DNA of 58,348 bases, from positions 1 to 58,348 of the forward strand of contig JBBDKV010000029.1 in the NCBI GenBank assembly GCA_040879165.1, read 5' to 3'. The notes under the pieces are model-generated. The model was not told the origin of the DNA. It did not search any database and worked only from the letters and a program-made list of their open reading frames with translations. Within the stretch, counting starts at the first letter, position 1. Each line of letters begins with the position of its first letter. Shown one piece after another: positions 16,464 to 24,698 of this stretch. Source of the stretch: JBBDKV01 sp040879165. Its GTDB lineage: Bacteria > Patescibacteriota > Microgenomatia > UBA1400 > PJMF01. The translations under genes were made by a program, and so were the position numbers.

Positions 16464-17225
16464 TTATTTAGTTAAACTTCCTCCACTATATAACGCATAA
16501 TCAAAAATGGATGGTGGAGCAGGGGTGGTTCTAGTCACTTCAATTGCGCGAAATTCGGTATTACCATCTGTATTTTCTCGTTGTGCCTCAGAACGGATGG
16601 TTTGTGTTTCATCAATCACGCCACTGAGTGTGACGTCAGCTGTATTATAGAGTGCGGTGACGCGCAAGAATTCTCTGTCACTGGGAATGCCTTCAAATGA
16701 AAAGGTGGCATCCTCACCAGGATTGCAACTGACCGCATCAAAACTTGGCGCTATCCCACTGCCTTCTGGTCTGACTGCTTCGTGAATTGCTCCAACCTCA
16801 CCACTAACACGATAGTACGCGGTTAATATAAGAGCCGCATTGCTATTACATGGCCAGCTAACACTAGGATTGCCAGACTCAAGGTACGCTGTCACGGTAT
16901 CCCCAGGTGCAAGTGAAATAGCATCTGAGTCACCACCGCTCAAAATCTCATACCGAACATTAATGTCATCGATGGTAAGACTTTCGGAAGTAACATTGTC
17001 ATCACCGACGCCAAAATCTGAGGACAGCGCCTTCTCAATTCCTGCCTCAGCTGCGTTAAACACCCGAGTGCTGTCCTGCTGCTGTGTAGATATGGCAATT
17101 TCCTCACTAGTGCGACTAGCGAGTGAAATTCCAATCACCAATAGCACTGCCATGATTAAAAGTACGATAACGGCAATTTGTCCACGATTGTCTGTTGGTT
17201 GCTGAACGAAATGTATTAGTTTCAT
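16464..17225 (-). CDS. PilX-like pilus-associated protein
   Basis: A 253-aa protein with an N-terminal hydrophobic helix (QIAVIVLLIMAVLLVIGISL) followed by SRTSEEIAISTQQQDSTRVF and NAAEAGIEKAL, the pattern of PilX N-terminal proteins, which lack a canonical G/FTLIE site but co-assemble with minor pilins. The remaining part is beta-rich and probably extracytoplasmic, with two cysteines (near SWPCNS and VSCNPGED) that may form a disulphide. It precedes pilM by 53 bp. The A+T-rich insert with the DNPH1-like genes begins just upstream. A minor-pilus-tip role is inferred from context. Confidence 0.7.
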   Translation of the reverse strand: MKLIHFVQQPTDNRGQIAVIVLLIMAVLLVIGISLASRTSEEIAISTQQQDSTRVFNAAEAGIEKALSSDFGVGDDNVTSESLTIDDINVRYEILSGGDSDAISLAPGDTVTAYLESGNPSVSWPCNSNAALILTAYYRVSGEVGAIHEAVRPEGSGIAPSFDAVSCNPGEDATFSFEGIPSDREFLRVTALYNTADVTLSGVIDETQTIRSEAQRENTDGNTEFRAIEVTRTTPAPPSIFDYALYSGGSLTK

Positions 17226-17319
17226 ATAAATAAAGTACTGACACTACGTGGATTTATGATACCGCAGAAAAGAATCACATTGCAAGTGGCTGGTTGAGGG
17301 GGGAGCGAGCGTTAGAAAG

Positions 17320-17943
17320 CTAGTTCACTACAACGGCTTGTGTTTCTGAAGAAGCAGCAGCACGGTAATCTGGGTTAGCTTGCATGTGTGCGCGAATGAG
17401 GTCTCGGATAAAGACGGAGCGGGAGGTCCCTTGGCTTCTTGCTATCCACTTAAGATATGAGGTAATTTCTTGGGAAAGCATAATATTATAACGAACAAAC
17501 ATGCTGTGCTGAGCATAATTTACATAATCAAGAACCAATTCTTTTAGCTCGTCTATCGTTTGATAATCAACTAAATAAATATTCTTTTTAGAACGTAAGA
17601 ATGGATACATGTTTGGTTTTTTCGAAGTTGATCTATAAAAAATAATTACTTCTTTATTTAATTCCATAGCTCTGGTGAGAAGATGACCAACACTAAAACT
17701 CTCTACTGAGCATTCTGAAATGACTATATCAGAACCTCTAATTAATCGAATAACCTGATTAAAAAAATCTAAGTTTTTTTCATCAGATTGTGATTCTAGT
17801 TGTGACTGACTCGTTTGGGTTACATGATCATGAAATATTGGAATGTTATTTTTCTCTAATATATCTACAATTGCAGTTATCGACTCCAAAACAGCACCCC
17901 TGTTTCTCACTGAACTCACTAAAGTAACTTTTGGTTTTGCCAT
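17320..17943 (-). CDS. Degenerate DNPH1/Rcl-like nucleotide-binding domain fused to a ribbon-helix-helix-like domain (copy 2)
   Basis: A 207-aa protein. Residues 1-125 follow the DNPH1/Rcl fold (nucleoside 2-deoxyribosyltransferase superfamily): VTLVSSVRNRG in place of the GSIRG loop, then SDIVISECSVESFSVGHLLT, aligned with the Rcl ADVVVAEVTQPSLGVGYELG. The catalytic Glu of YELG is Leu88 here. Residues 149-189 (FVRYNIMLSQEITSYLKW, then SQGTSRSVFIRDLIRAHM) have the strand-helix-helix pattern of CopG-type DNA-binding domains. It is a paralogue of the protein encoded 7 bp upstream. Proposed role: a ligand-sensing regulator rather than an enzyme; this is inference. A+T-rich codons set it apart from the pilus genes on either side. 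Confidence 0.6.
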   Translation of the reverse strand: MAKPKVTLVSSVRNRGAVLESITAIVDILEKNNIPIFHDHVTQTSQSQLESQSDEKNLDFFNQVIRLIRGSDIVISECSVESFSVGHLLTRAMELNKEVIIFYRSTSKKPNMYPFLRSKKNIYLVDYQTIDELKELVLDYVNYAQHSMFVRYNIMLSQEITSYLKWIARSQGTSRSVFIRDLIRAHMQANPDYRAAASSETQAVVVN

Positions 17944-17950
17944 GATCTAC

Positions 17951-18526
17951 TCAGCTTGTATCAGAATAATCTTGATTAGCTCGCATGTCATCTTCAATTA
18001 GCGACCTAAGATAAACTGATCTTGGAATCTTTTTAAATTTAGAGATCCAATCTAGATATCTACCTATTTTAGGAGGAATGAAAAAATTAAATCTCACATC
18101 AGCGTTTTCCTGTGCAATCTCCAATGACGTGTTCATATCTCTTTCAAGATTGGCGTCATCATACTCAAGGACTTGCAACTTATCATGCTGAATTGACATT
18201 GCAAAATGAGGATCAAATCCTTTTTTATATAGTAGAATTACTGGCTTTGAAGCATCCAACGCTTTATGTAAAACATAACCCATTGACAAGCTAGGTACAG
18301 ATACTTCTAAAATTACAACATCGGCACGACCAATATTTTCATGGGTTTTTTTATATAGATTTAATTGTTTACTAGCCGAATTGTTATAAAATTCTTGAAT
18401 ATCACTATTCAGTAAAGTGCTATCAAGATGGGTATGTCCCGATTTCTCGAGAATCTTGTAAATTATTTTATAATCTAGTCCCTCTATCAGGTTGCCTCTA
18501 AGTGATGCTGTAAAATACACTTTCAT
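17951..18526 (-). CDS. Degenerate DNPH1/Rcl-like nucleotide-binding domain fused to a ribbon-helix-helix-like domain (copy 1)
   Basis: A 191-aa protein, first of a tandem pair. MKVYFTASLRG (residues 1-11) matches the N-terminal strand and SIRG loop of Rcl, and RADVVILEVSVPSLSMGYVL (67-86) matches its EVTQPSLGVGYEL motif closely, keeping E74 and the P-S-L phosphate loop but with Val85 where the catalytic Glu should be. Residues 144-184 (VRFNFFIPPKIGRYLDW...IPRSVYLRSLIEDDM) form a ribbon-helix-helix-like unit. Known DNPH1 enzymes cleave deoxynucleoside 5'-monophosphates; this version probably only binds a nucleotide. The downstream paralogue begins 7 bp later. Composition is A+T-rich, suggesting recent acquisition. 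Confidence 0.62.
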   Translation of the reverse strand: MKVYFTASLRGNLIEGLDYKIIYKILEKSGHTHLDSTLLNSDIQEFYNNSASKQLNLYKKTHENIGRADVVILEVSVPSLSMGYVLHKALDASKPVILLYKKGFDPHFAMSIQHDKLQVLEYDDANLERDMNTSLEIAQENADVRFNFFIPPKIGRYLDWISKFKKIPRSVYLRSLIEDDMRANQDYSDTS

Positions 18527-18594
18527 CTTAACTATCCACTTCTGTTATTCTCATTACACATTTTCCAAGTGCATTATATCATTAAGAAAGACAG

Positions 18595-19446
18595 TTACGA
18601 TTTTCTCTGCCATATTTCCAAAAGACCTTGCTCAATTAATTTAAAACCTTCTTGCTCCAAAGCTTTATGTAATTTTCCTTCATCAAAGTTAAAATGGCAT
18701 GGGTGTCTACCAAATGCAGTATCATTAAACATACTTCGATGCACAAAAAGCCTTGTTGATTGAGGTATTTGTTCGATAATTTTTATAGGATCTGGTAAAT
18801 GCTCCAACACATCTATAGCCCAAAAAAGATCATGTGATGGATATTCAAAATCAGTCTCCACGTTATATATTACTCCCTTGAGATTATTTTTCTGTATTCT
18901 CCACTTTAAAAAATCTATTGAAGGACAATCGTAGTCGACATACGCTACATCCAAACCTAGCTTTTCAAATCTAATTCCATCCGTTCCCACTCCGCAACCA
19001 AAATCAATAACCGATTGAATATTGTATTTATTAACAAGCTTTTTTAAAAGATCATCCGTAATACTTCTATCACCACTCTCATGCCATATAACTAAATTTG
19101 AAATATAGTCTATATTTTTTTTGTAAAAATTAGCTATTTGCTCATCAGTTGTAGGATTTAACGAAACCCATTTTTCTGCTATAGCCCAAGATGAATCATA
19201 ATATGGTTTAAATTCCTCTCCAAAATATTCTTTTAATTCTGAATATCCGGCATTTTTTTCTTTCGCAATATCCCACCGAACTTGATTCCATAACTTCCAA
19301 CAGTCTGAAAAATTATCTATACAGAATCGAATCTGGTCGACACTATATTTTGAAGAACTCTTACCATTTTTCAAAAACTTTTTTAAGAAAGCATAGTTGC
19401 AAATTGTTTTTTTAGAACCATCATCAATTTTCATAAACATAACCAA
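18595..19446 (-). CDS. Class I SAM-dependent methyltransferase, substrate unknown
   Basis: A 283-aa protein. The C-terminal half is a Methyltransf_11/23-type domain: SVIDFGCGVGTDGIRFEKLG (motif I, SAM-binding Gly loop), VAYVDYDCPSIDFLKW (motif II acidic end) and DLFWAIDVLEHLPDP (motif IV, with the common DVLEHL). The N-terminal 110 residues (SVDQIRFCIDNFSDCWKLW) are helical and not recognised. Codon use is very A+T-rich compared with the pilus genes beside it, which points to transfer. It lies 68 bp upstream of the DNPH1-like pair on the same strand and may be co-transcribed. The start at 19446 is followed by other in-frame ATGs at codons 3 and 5. Confidence 0.75.
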   Translation of the reverse strand: MVMFMKIDDGSKKTICNYAFLKKFLKNGKSSSKYSVDQIRFCIDNFSDCWKLWNQVRWDIAKEKNAGYSELKEYFGEEFKPYYDSSWAIAEKWVSLNPTTDEQIANFYKKNIDYISNLVIWHESGDRSITDDLLKKLVNKYNIQSVIDFGCGVGTDGIRFEKLGLDVAYVDYDCPSIDFLKWRIQKNNLKGVIYNVETDFEYPSHDLFWAIDVLEHLPDPIKIIEQIPQSTRLFVHRSMFNDTAFGRHPCHFNFDEGKLHKALEQEGFKLIEQGLLEIWQRKS

Positions 19447-19663
19447 TCAACTTTTAATTTTGTTTTATAAACAACAGAGGATTATACCATTTTTCAGACA
19501 CAGTTTAATGTGAACATACAAACACCCCTGCCTCATCCTATTTATCCCAATAAGTGACAACTTCTGTAAGAGCCCTTCCCACCTCTCACTTGACATCCTG
19601 TTCTCCAGAGAAGTAAGATGAGTGATGAATATAGTTTCTCTGATTTTCTAGCAAATTACAACC

Positions 19664-20158
19664 ATGATTAATTTTCCCGCGCATAACATTCGTTCAAAAA
19701 AGGGCTTCACCCTAATTGAATTGCTGGTGGTTACAGGAATTAGTGCTATTTTGCTACTAACGATCACCAGTTTATTCGCTACATTCTTGATGTCAAATGT
19801 GAGAACGCAAGCTCGAAGACAGCTGCAATCTGAGGGTAATGGTGCCATTCGACAAATTGAATTTCTGGTGAGAAATGCAAGTACCGTGACATGCGCTGAC
19901 ACCGAGATGACTATTACAACCATGCAAGGAGACACTATAGATGTAACAAATACGTCAAACAGGTTGCAAGTTGGCGGCAATTACATAACGTCGGATGAAG
20001 TTACAATAAGCAGTCTTGATTTCGAATGTACAGGAACTAGCCCACTAATCGTTGAGGTAAACTTCCAAGCTCAAATCACTGCCCAAAATCTCCAGGATGA
20101 TAATCAACTAAAACAAGACTTTTCTTCAAGAACTTTGGTTAGAAACACCGCCTTCTAA
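19664..20158 (+). CDS. Prepilin-like protein (PilW/GspJ-like minor pseudopilin)
   Basis: A 164-aa class III-signal protein. The leader ends in KKG and is cleaved before FTLIELLVV (about residues 14-22), with Glu at position 5 of the mature protein. After the long N-terminal helix, segments such as RQIEFLVRNASTVTCADTEM resemble the GspJ/PilW family, where the sequence continues with nucleated beta strands. It is the only pilin of the island on the plus strand and is convergent to the next gene (42 bp apart). PilD is expected to process it. Sub-family is a guess, prepilin nature is certain. Confidence 0.85.
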   Translation: MINFPAHNIRSKKGFTLIELLVVTGISAILLLTITSLFATFLMSNVRTQARRQLQSEGNGAIRQIEFLVRNASTVTCADTEMTITTMQGDTIDVTNTSNRLQVGGNYITSDEVTISSLDFECTGTSPLIVEVNFQAQITAQNLQDDNQLKQDFSSRTLVRNTAF

Positions 20159-20200
20159 GTGTGTGCTTTTAGGCGTGTGTTGCAAATAATTCTATACATT

Positions 20201-20707
20201 CTAAATATCTCTAAAAACTTGCTCAATGCTTGTGCTTCTAACCTCCGCGCCATCGCGCCAGGTCACGACCACTTCAACCGCAATGAATTCGTTTCCTGGT
20301 TCGTCACTTTGTTCAACTGTACGAAACAGTCTTTGAAAATCTGCTTTGGGCTGATTGTGGGTTTGGTTGCAAGTTGTAGCTGTTAAATCAAGTGTTGAGC
20401 CATATAATTCATGGTCAGTCAAGTCGTCAGCGCTCCTCAAACAATAGTAGTCATTAGTATTATCGGGGGGAAATGCATCCTTAAAATCTGACCAACCCCT
20501 ATCCGCCCTCTCAGCGCGAAGCATCTCAATGCTATTCTGAGCATATCTTGAGGCTATCTGCCGATACTCCGCCTGGGCGCTGTTCTTTACAGAAAAACTG
20601 AGCGAGTAGGTGAGGGCAGTCAGCACAACACCCACAACCGCAATTGCTACGAGTATTTCGATAATAGTGCTACCGGCTATGCTTTTGAATTTATACACAA
20701 TTGACAC
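20201..20707 (-). CDS. Prepilin-like protein (PilV/GspI-like minor pseudopilin)
   Basis: A 168-aa protein with leader MSIVYKFKSIAG and a variant cleavage site, G before STIIEILVAIAVVG; Ser replaces Phe at +1 but Glu5 is kept. The pattern and the helix end QIASRYAQNSIEMLRAERAD match PilV/GspI-type minor pilins. The globular part holds two cysteines (YYCLRS and TTCNQT). Its start codon overlaps the 3' end of the GspH-like gene by 17 bp, showing co-transcription and probably coupled translation. Membership of the minor pilin set is certain, sub-family likely. Confidence 0.83.
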   Translation of the reverse strand: MSIVYKFKSIAGSTIIEILVAIAVVGVVLTALTYSLSFSVKNSAQAEYRQIASRYAQNSIEMLRAERADRGWSDFKDAFPPDNTNDYYCLRSADDLTDHELYGSTLDLTATTCNQTHNQPKADFQRLFRTVEQSDEPGNEFIAVEVVVTWRDGAEVRSTSIEQVFRDI

Positions 20708-21239
20708 GCGTGACTCCTCCTGCTTCAGTAACAGTGAAGGAGCAAGTTAGTCCTCCACCCTCTACTGTAATAGTAGTATTCCCCGAAAGACTTGTTAAGA
20801 CCCCATTTTGAGGTACTGTATAAAAAGTAAAGTCACCGGTGCCCGATAGTGTCATGTCAAGATTTGCCAGAGTAAACGTATCCGTACCCTGGTTATTGGC
20901 TACTCCATTTTCACATCGTGGCTGAACCGTAATACGATCATTAACTGCATCAAGACGAACCCTATATCCAATCAATCGACGGTTATTTTCATTTCTACAC
21001 GCTCCTTCATTGAAATAATTATCTGGAGTAACTCGAGCGCTGGCCTTGGAGCGGGCAGAAAGAATCATTTGCTGCAGCTGTTGTGTCTGGGTTTCTGTTC
21101 TTCTGCGGTTCTCAAAAGTGATATACCCAGCTATCGCGCCACCGATAACCATTGCACTGATCGCAATAACGACTAGTAACTCAATTAAAGTAAAACCTGC
21201 CCTGATTGGTTTAGTGGTGGTGATTGTGGTTTTAAACAT
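20691..21239 (-). CDS. Prepilin-like protein (FimT/GspH-like minor pseudopilin)
   Basis: A 182-aa protein. Leader MFKTTITTTKPIRAG is cleaved before FTLIELLVVIAISAMVIGG. The following stretch (QTQQLQQMILSARSKASARV) and the globular beta-rich domain with DTFTLANLDMTLSGTGDFTF fit GspH/FimT-type minor pilins, which lie near the pilus tip. Three cysteines are in the globular part (GACRNE, RCENG, LTCSF and a last one in VNCV at the C-terminus make possible disulphides). It overlaps the next gene by 17 bp. Confident on class. Confidence 0.85.
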   Translation of the reverse strand: MFKTTITTTKPIRAGFTLIELLVVIAISAMVIGGAIAGYITFENRRRTETQTQQLQQMILSARSKASARVTPDNYFNEGACRNENNRRLIGYRVRLDAVNDRITVQPRCENGVANNQGTDTFTLANLDMTLSGTGDFTFYTVPQNGVLTSLSGNTTITVEGGGLTCSFTVTEAGGVTRVNCV

Positions 21240-21251
21240 TGCATTCTGATT

Positions 21252-21683
21252 CTAAGGCTGTTGTGCACAATAATGGGTGCCGTTAGTATTCTGTGAGATA
21301 TTGCATGTCAACTCTGCTGAGCCATTTTTGTTTCCAGTCTCTCGCTCCAGCCGCACACAAACACAAAACCGGTTGGCATCAGCTGCATGGGTGAAGCCGG
21401 CAGTATTAAAACCTGGATCAGACAGAAAGTCCTCGGCCAATAATGTATTATGAGCAGTCGTAGCATCACCAGTAGCATACGCTCCTGTCTCAGCTCTCAT
21501 CAACACCTGCGCCTGTCTGAATGCCTCTATGTTCGCCTTTTGCTTTGAATCTCGGGCATTCTGACCAGCTCTAATAAACGAAACCATACCAATGGTGGCA
21601 AGAATAGCTATGATTGCAATAACCACTAGCAACTCTACCAGAGTAAATCCTTTTTTAGTTCGTTTTGTGAGTAAATATTTCAT
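21252..21683 (-). CDS. Prepilin-like protein (type IV pilin/GspG-like), Cys-rich C-terminus
   Basis: A 143-aa pilin-like protein. The leader ends KKG before FTLVELLVVIAIIAILATIG, then ARDSKQKANIEAFRQAQVLM, a standard GspG/PilE-type helix. The globular part has conserved-looking features such as an aromatic/acidic loop and four cysteines near the end (FCVCVRLER, LTCNIS, HYCAQQ), a spacing shared with the next two pilins. The gene is 12 bp from its upstream and downstream neighbours, so it is part of a tight pilin operon. One of three tandem paralogues. Confidence 0.87.
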   Translation of the reverse strand: MKYLLTKRTKKGFTLVELLVVIAIIAILATIGMVSFIRAGQNARDSKQKANIEAFRQAQVLMRAETGAYATGDATTAHNTLLAEDFLSDPGFNTAGFTHAADANRFCVCVRLERETGNKNGSAELTCNISQNTNGTHYCAQQP

Positions 21684-21689
21684 AAATCC

Positions 21690-22094
21690 TTATTGAAAAC
21701 TAGTTAAGCAATAATGACTGTAGCCCGAAAAGCTACACTCCGGTCCAGAATTAGCTTTATGTGGCTCCTCTAGTTCGGCGCATAGGCAATACCCATCTGA
21801 CTCAAGACCGTAATAAAACTCATTGCCACTAGGGTCAGTAATCTCTGCGAAGCGCGTTAAGTACCGTGTCGAAAAATCTGCCATGAGGGCGTCAAAATCA
21901 ACCACATCCGGATAGCTATCTTCTTCAACCATATGCCTTTCAACATAATTTTGCACAAAATCTAGATCAGCCAAGCGAGTTGTATCGCGCGCTCTTGGCT
22001 GTGGATTGCCAATAGCCATCAAGACGATGACTGACACGATGGCAAGTATTGCTACGACTATGATCATTTCAATTAAAGTAAATCCTGCAGTCAT
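21690..22094 (-). CDS. Prepilin-like protein (type IV pilin/GspG-like)
   Basis: A 134-aa protein with an unusually short leader: MTAG, then FTLIEMIIVVAILAIVSVIV. The helix end NPQPRARDTTRLADLDFVQN and the globular part with FYYGLESDGYCLCAELEEPH, then CSFSGYSHYCL, resemble the neighbouring pilins, including the repeated YCLCAEL/FCVCVRL motif and a C-terminal YC. It lies 6 bp upstream of the next gene. It probably is a minor pilin or one alternative major subunit. Prepilin class certain. Confidence 0.86.
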   Translation of the reverse strand: MTAGFTLIEMIIVVAILAIVSVIVLMAIGNPQPRARDTTRLADLDFVQNYVERHMVEEDSYPDVVDFDALMADFSTRYLTRFAEITDPSGNEFYYGLESDGYCLCAELEEPHKANSGPECSFSGYSHYCLTSFQ

Positions 22095-22107
22095 ATAAAA
22101 AAAGTAA

Positions 22108-22539
22108 TTATTGTAAGTTCGTTAGACAAAATTTATTTATTGTGCCTTCAGTATCTATGTAACCGTCGTAGCAACGATAACAGTTGGCATGACTGTCTTT
22201 CATGTTTGAATTTAAATTGGTAGTGGAAACGCAATAGCGATTGGGGGAAGTGACCCTCGTAGTATAACTTCCATGATCCGGGACCTCATTATCCGAAAAG
22301 TAGCCAGTAAGCTGATTGCTACCTATCCCTGTAGGATAATGCCCAGTAATAGGATCATACTCTTGTTCCAGAGCTGCTTGTATCGCTTTTAAATTTGATA
22401 TTTTCTCAGCATCCCGCGCTCGTGCCTGAGCTCCTCGATACGTAACCAACCCAATTGTTACCAAAATAGCAATAATCGCTACCACCACCATTAGTTCAAT
22501 AAGTGTAAAGCCTCGTTTTGGTAAAAATCGCATTTTCAT
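22108..22539 (-). CDS. Prepilin-like protein (type IV pilin/GspG-like)
   Basis: A 143-aa pilin. The frame is open further upstream, but the ATG at 22539 has a Shine-Dalgarno GAGGAG four nt before it and gives the normal leader MKMRFLPKRG before FTLIELMVVVAIIAILVTIG. The helix continues RARDAEKISNLKAIQAALEQ and then YDPITGHYPTGIGSNQLTGY, the GspG-type pattern with Tyr-Pro. Cysteines are in NRYCVSTT, ANCYRCYDG and KFCLTN. First of three closely packed paralogous pilins; the promoter probably lies in the 119 bp upstream. Could be the major pilin or a close relative. Confidence 0.87.
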   Translation of the reverse strand: MKMRFLPKRGFTLIELMVVVAIIAILVTIGLVTYRGAQARARDAEKISNLKAIQAALEQEYDPITGHYPTGIGSNQLTGYFSDNEVPDHGSYTTRVTSPNRYCVSTTNLNSNMKDSHANCYRCYDGYIDTEGTINKFCLTNLQ

Positions 22540-22658
22540 TGTGCTCCTCATGTAAATAAGTACTGCTAGAGTACAAGTCTCTCTGCAATCAGTGTAGCCA
22601 GAATCAAGACTACTTTGCAAGCACCAATTGCGGCAGCAAGTACCAGCGTTACTAGTGC

Positions 22659-23612
22659 TTATTCTACAACGACATCAATTCTGCTCACCAGGGTCATCGC
22701 AGAATCATTACCAGCAGAGTCTTGAGCTGTGATAGTCGCGGTATACCGACAGCTCTCAGCCTGACACTGGTACGCATGGCTAAAAACACCAGTTTCATCA
22801 CTTAGACTATCGCTGCTGCCATCACCATAATCAATCGATACCTCACTCAATGGATTGCCGCCGCCTCGAGCCACGTAGGCGAAATCTACGAAATTGCCAC
22901 TTCTGACCAAGATCTCACGATTATCTGGCTCAAAAAAAGGATTGGGCGTCACTGCTACGATAGTTGGCCGATCCACGCAGCCCATATAACAGCCACCGTC
23001 ACAATCTGTTCCTTCAACCAGCAACTCACCTTCGCCAAGCTGCGTGTCTCTATCACAGCACTTGTAGCCAAATCCCGTGCAACTTGTCGCGGGTCCTAGG
23101 GTGTAATCAGGCACAACAGTAAATTCCTGCAACCGATACTCACTCACACCAATGGTGCGACTTCTATGCAACACACCCAGATCCCAGCCCGTCATGGTCT
23201 CAATTTCCTGAATTTCTTGCTCAAACACCGCTAATTGCACATACGATGGCTCCTCACCAAAAAGTATTCCTGAACTACCTGGCAGTTTGGACACAAATGC
23301 AGACAACTCACCTTGATCTATCTGCTGAGGGTCAAAGGCAAACTCACTACAATACGCCTCAAGCACATAATCGGTATCAGAGGTAAAGCGGATATAATAC
23401 TCCACTATTTCGCCATCAATAGTACCTGCTGAGCGCTCAAAACAATGATCGGCAAATTGACCACCAATTTTTGATCGCTCTAGGTCAAAAACTGCTTGCC
23501 TAAATTGCCGCACTCCTTCGTACAAAAAATACTCCCGCGCCACTAAATAAACAGAGGAGAGAAGGAGAATGCTCAAAATGGTTAAAAAGAAAAAAGATTT
23601 GAGTATTCGCAT
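22659..23612 (-). CDS. PKD-domain surface protein in the pilus cluster
   Basis: A 317-aa protein with one N-terminal hydrophobic segment (FFFLTILSILLLSSVYLVA), so it is membrane-anchored or secreted. The middle part (about residues 175-212) contains seven Cys in a short stretch (ATSCTGFGYKCCDRDTQ, GTDCDGGCYMGCVD), probably disulphide-knotted. The C-terminal 100 residues are a PKD-type Ig fold: EVSIDYGDGSSDSLSDETGV and FSHAYQCQAESCRYTATITA. PKD domains often work in adhesion or polysaccharide binding. The gene sits between the pilins and pilD on the same strand, so a pilus-linked adhesin role is possible. Confidence 0.7.
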   Translation of the reverse strand: MRILKSFFFLTILSILLLSSVYLVAREYFLYEGVRQFRQAVFDLERSKIGGQFADHCFERSAGTIDGEIVEYYIRFTSDTDYVLEAYCSEFAFDPQQIDQGELSAFVSKLPGSSGILFGEEPSYVQLAVFEQEIQEIETMTGWDLGVLHRSRTIGVSEYRLQEFTVVPDYTLGPATSCTGFGYKCCDRDTQLGEGELLVEGTDCDGGCYMGCVDRPTIVAVTPNPFFEPDNREILVRSGNFVDFAYVARGGGNPLSEVSIDYGDGSSDSLSDETGVFSHAYQCQAESCRYTATITAQDSAGNDSAMTLVSRIDVVVE

Positions 23613-23706
23613 AGTGGTAGTTGAGAAAATACCTAGCTATCAGTCTGGCATTTTTTACGGCAATGCACAATCACGAGTTTATTCAGTGTAGCACTGCTAC
23701 AAAAAG

Positions 23707-24525
23707 CTATCCCAACAATCCCCAATACCAACTGAGCAACGCGTCTCCCCAAATCAAACTAAGCACCGTCGCAATGACCATAAATGGTCCAAAGGGCACC
23801 GCTTGCTTAAATTTCACCCTACCAAGAGCCATCAGCGTCACTCCAACTACTGCGCCAATGGTAAAGGCTAGAAAAACCCAAATCAGCACCTTCGGCCAGC
23901 CAAGTAGCAACGCCAGCGGAAACGCCAACTTGACATCGCCAAATCCCATACCACGTCCCTTCGTACCCAGCCACAAGAAGAAGAAAAAGAGCCCGCCAGC
24001 CACCATTGAAATTAGCGCATTGCGTAGATCTACCACCTGCATCACACCCATGCCAGTCAAGCCCAACCGATAGAGCAAAGTCAGAATAAAGAGCACAACC
24101 ACCGCCGAGTCAGGAATGATCATCTGCTTGAAATCTACCACCGTAATGACCAGCAAAATCAAACCCACTGCTAACCAAAACAGTGGCTGCAAAATGTTAA
24201 ACGGCTGCTGCGCAAGTTGAAAGAACATAAACCCAGCTATATACCACCAGACAAACAAAATGCCCGTCAGACTCTCCACCACTGGATGACCAATTGACAG
24301 CTGTTTCTGGCAGTGCCTGCACCGCCCACGCAGCAACACAAACGAGAGTAGGGGAATATTGTCATACCAAGCAATGGTCTTGCGACAACTCTCGCACCGC
24401 GACCTGCCCTTAACCCAGTTTTGCCCCCGAGTAGAGCGATAAATCACCACATTGAGAAAACTACCCACCGCGGCACCGAGGCAGAACAAAACGAGCGCGG
24501 GGAGTACGAAATACAGAAAATCCAT
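23707..24525 (-). CDS. pilD: Prepilin peptidase PilD
   Basis: A polytopic aspartic peptidase (272 aa) that cleaves the G/F bond of prepilins and N-methylates the new N-terminus. The N-terminal methylase region shows GSFLNVVIYR and two zinc-binding CxxC pairs (CESC and CRHC, about residues 44-74). The two catalytic aspartates lie in TVVDFKQMIIPD and GFGDVKLAFPLALLLG (the latter GxGD motif typical of the family). About eight membrane helices. It serves all pilins of this island. A gap of about 170 bp with a terminator separates it from the next pilin upstream. Confidence 0.95.
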   Translation of the reverse strand: MDFLYFVLPALVLFCLGAAVGSFLNVVIYRSTRGQNWVKGRSRCESCRKTIAWYDNIPLLSFVLLRGRCRHCQKQLSIGHPVVESLTGILFVWWYIAGFMFFQLAQQPFNILQPLFWLAVGLILLVITVVDFKQMIIPDSAVVVLFILTLLYRLGLTGMGVMQVVDLRNALISMVAGGLFFFFLWLGTKGRGMGFGDVKLAFPLALLLGWPKVLIWVFLAFTIGAVVGVTLMALGRVKFKQAVPFGPFMVIATVLSLIWGDALLSWYWGLLG

Positions 24526-24653
24526 AGTTGCTTTGCGCTAAAAATCTAAAAAAATAGTGTCAAGATTAACAGTATCCTATATCACATTGATTCAGATGGG
24601 GAAGTAGGAAAGACAAAATGCAGTGCTAGAACTAAGTCATTACTCAAGTTAAC

Positions 24654-24682
24654 AAAAAAGCCCGCCTGTAAGGGCGGGCTTT
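24654..24682 (-). terminator. Intrinsic terminator after the 24699-25379 pilin gene
   Basis: On the minus strand AAAGCCCGCC and GGCGGGCTTT form a 10-bp GC-rich stem with a 6-nt loop, followed by a T run. It is 17 bp downstream of the pilin stop codon and separates it from pilD. Confidence 0.85.
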
Positions 24683-24698
24683 CAAATTACGTATTTAA

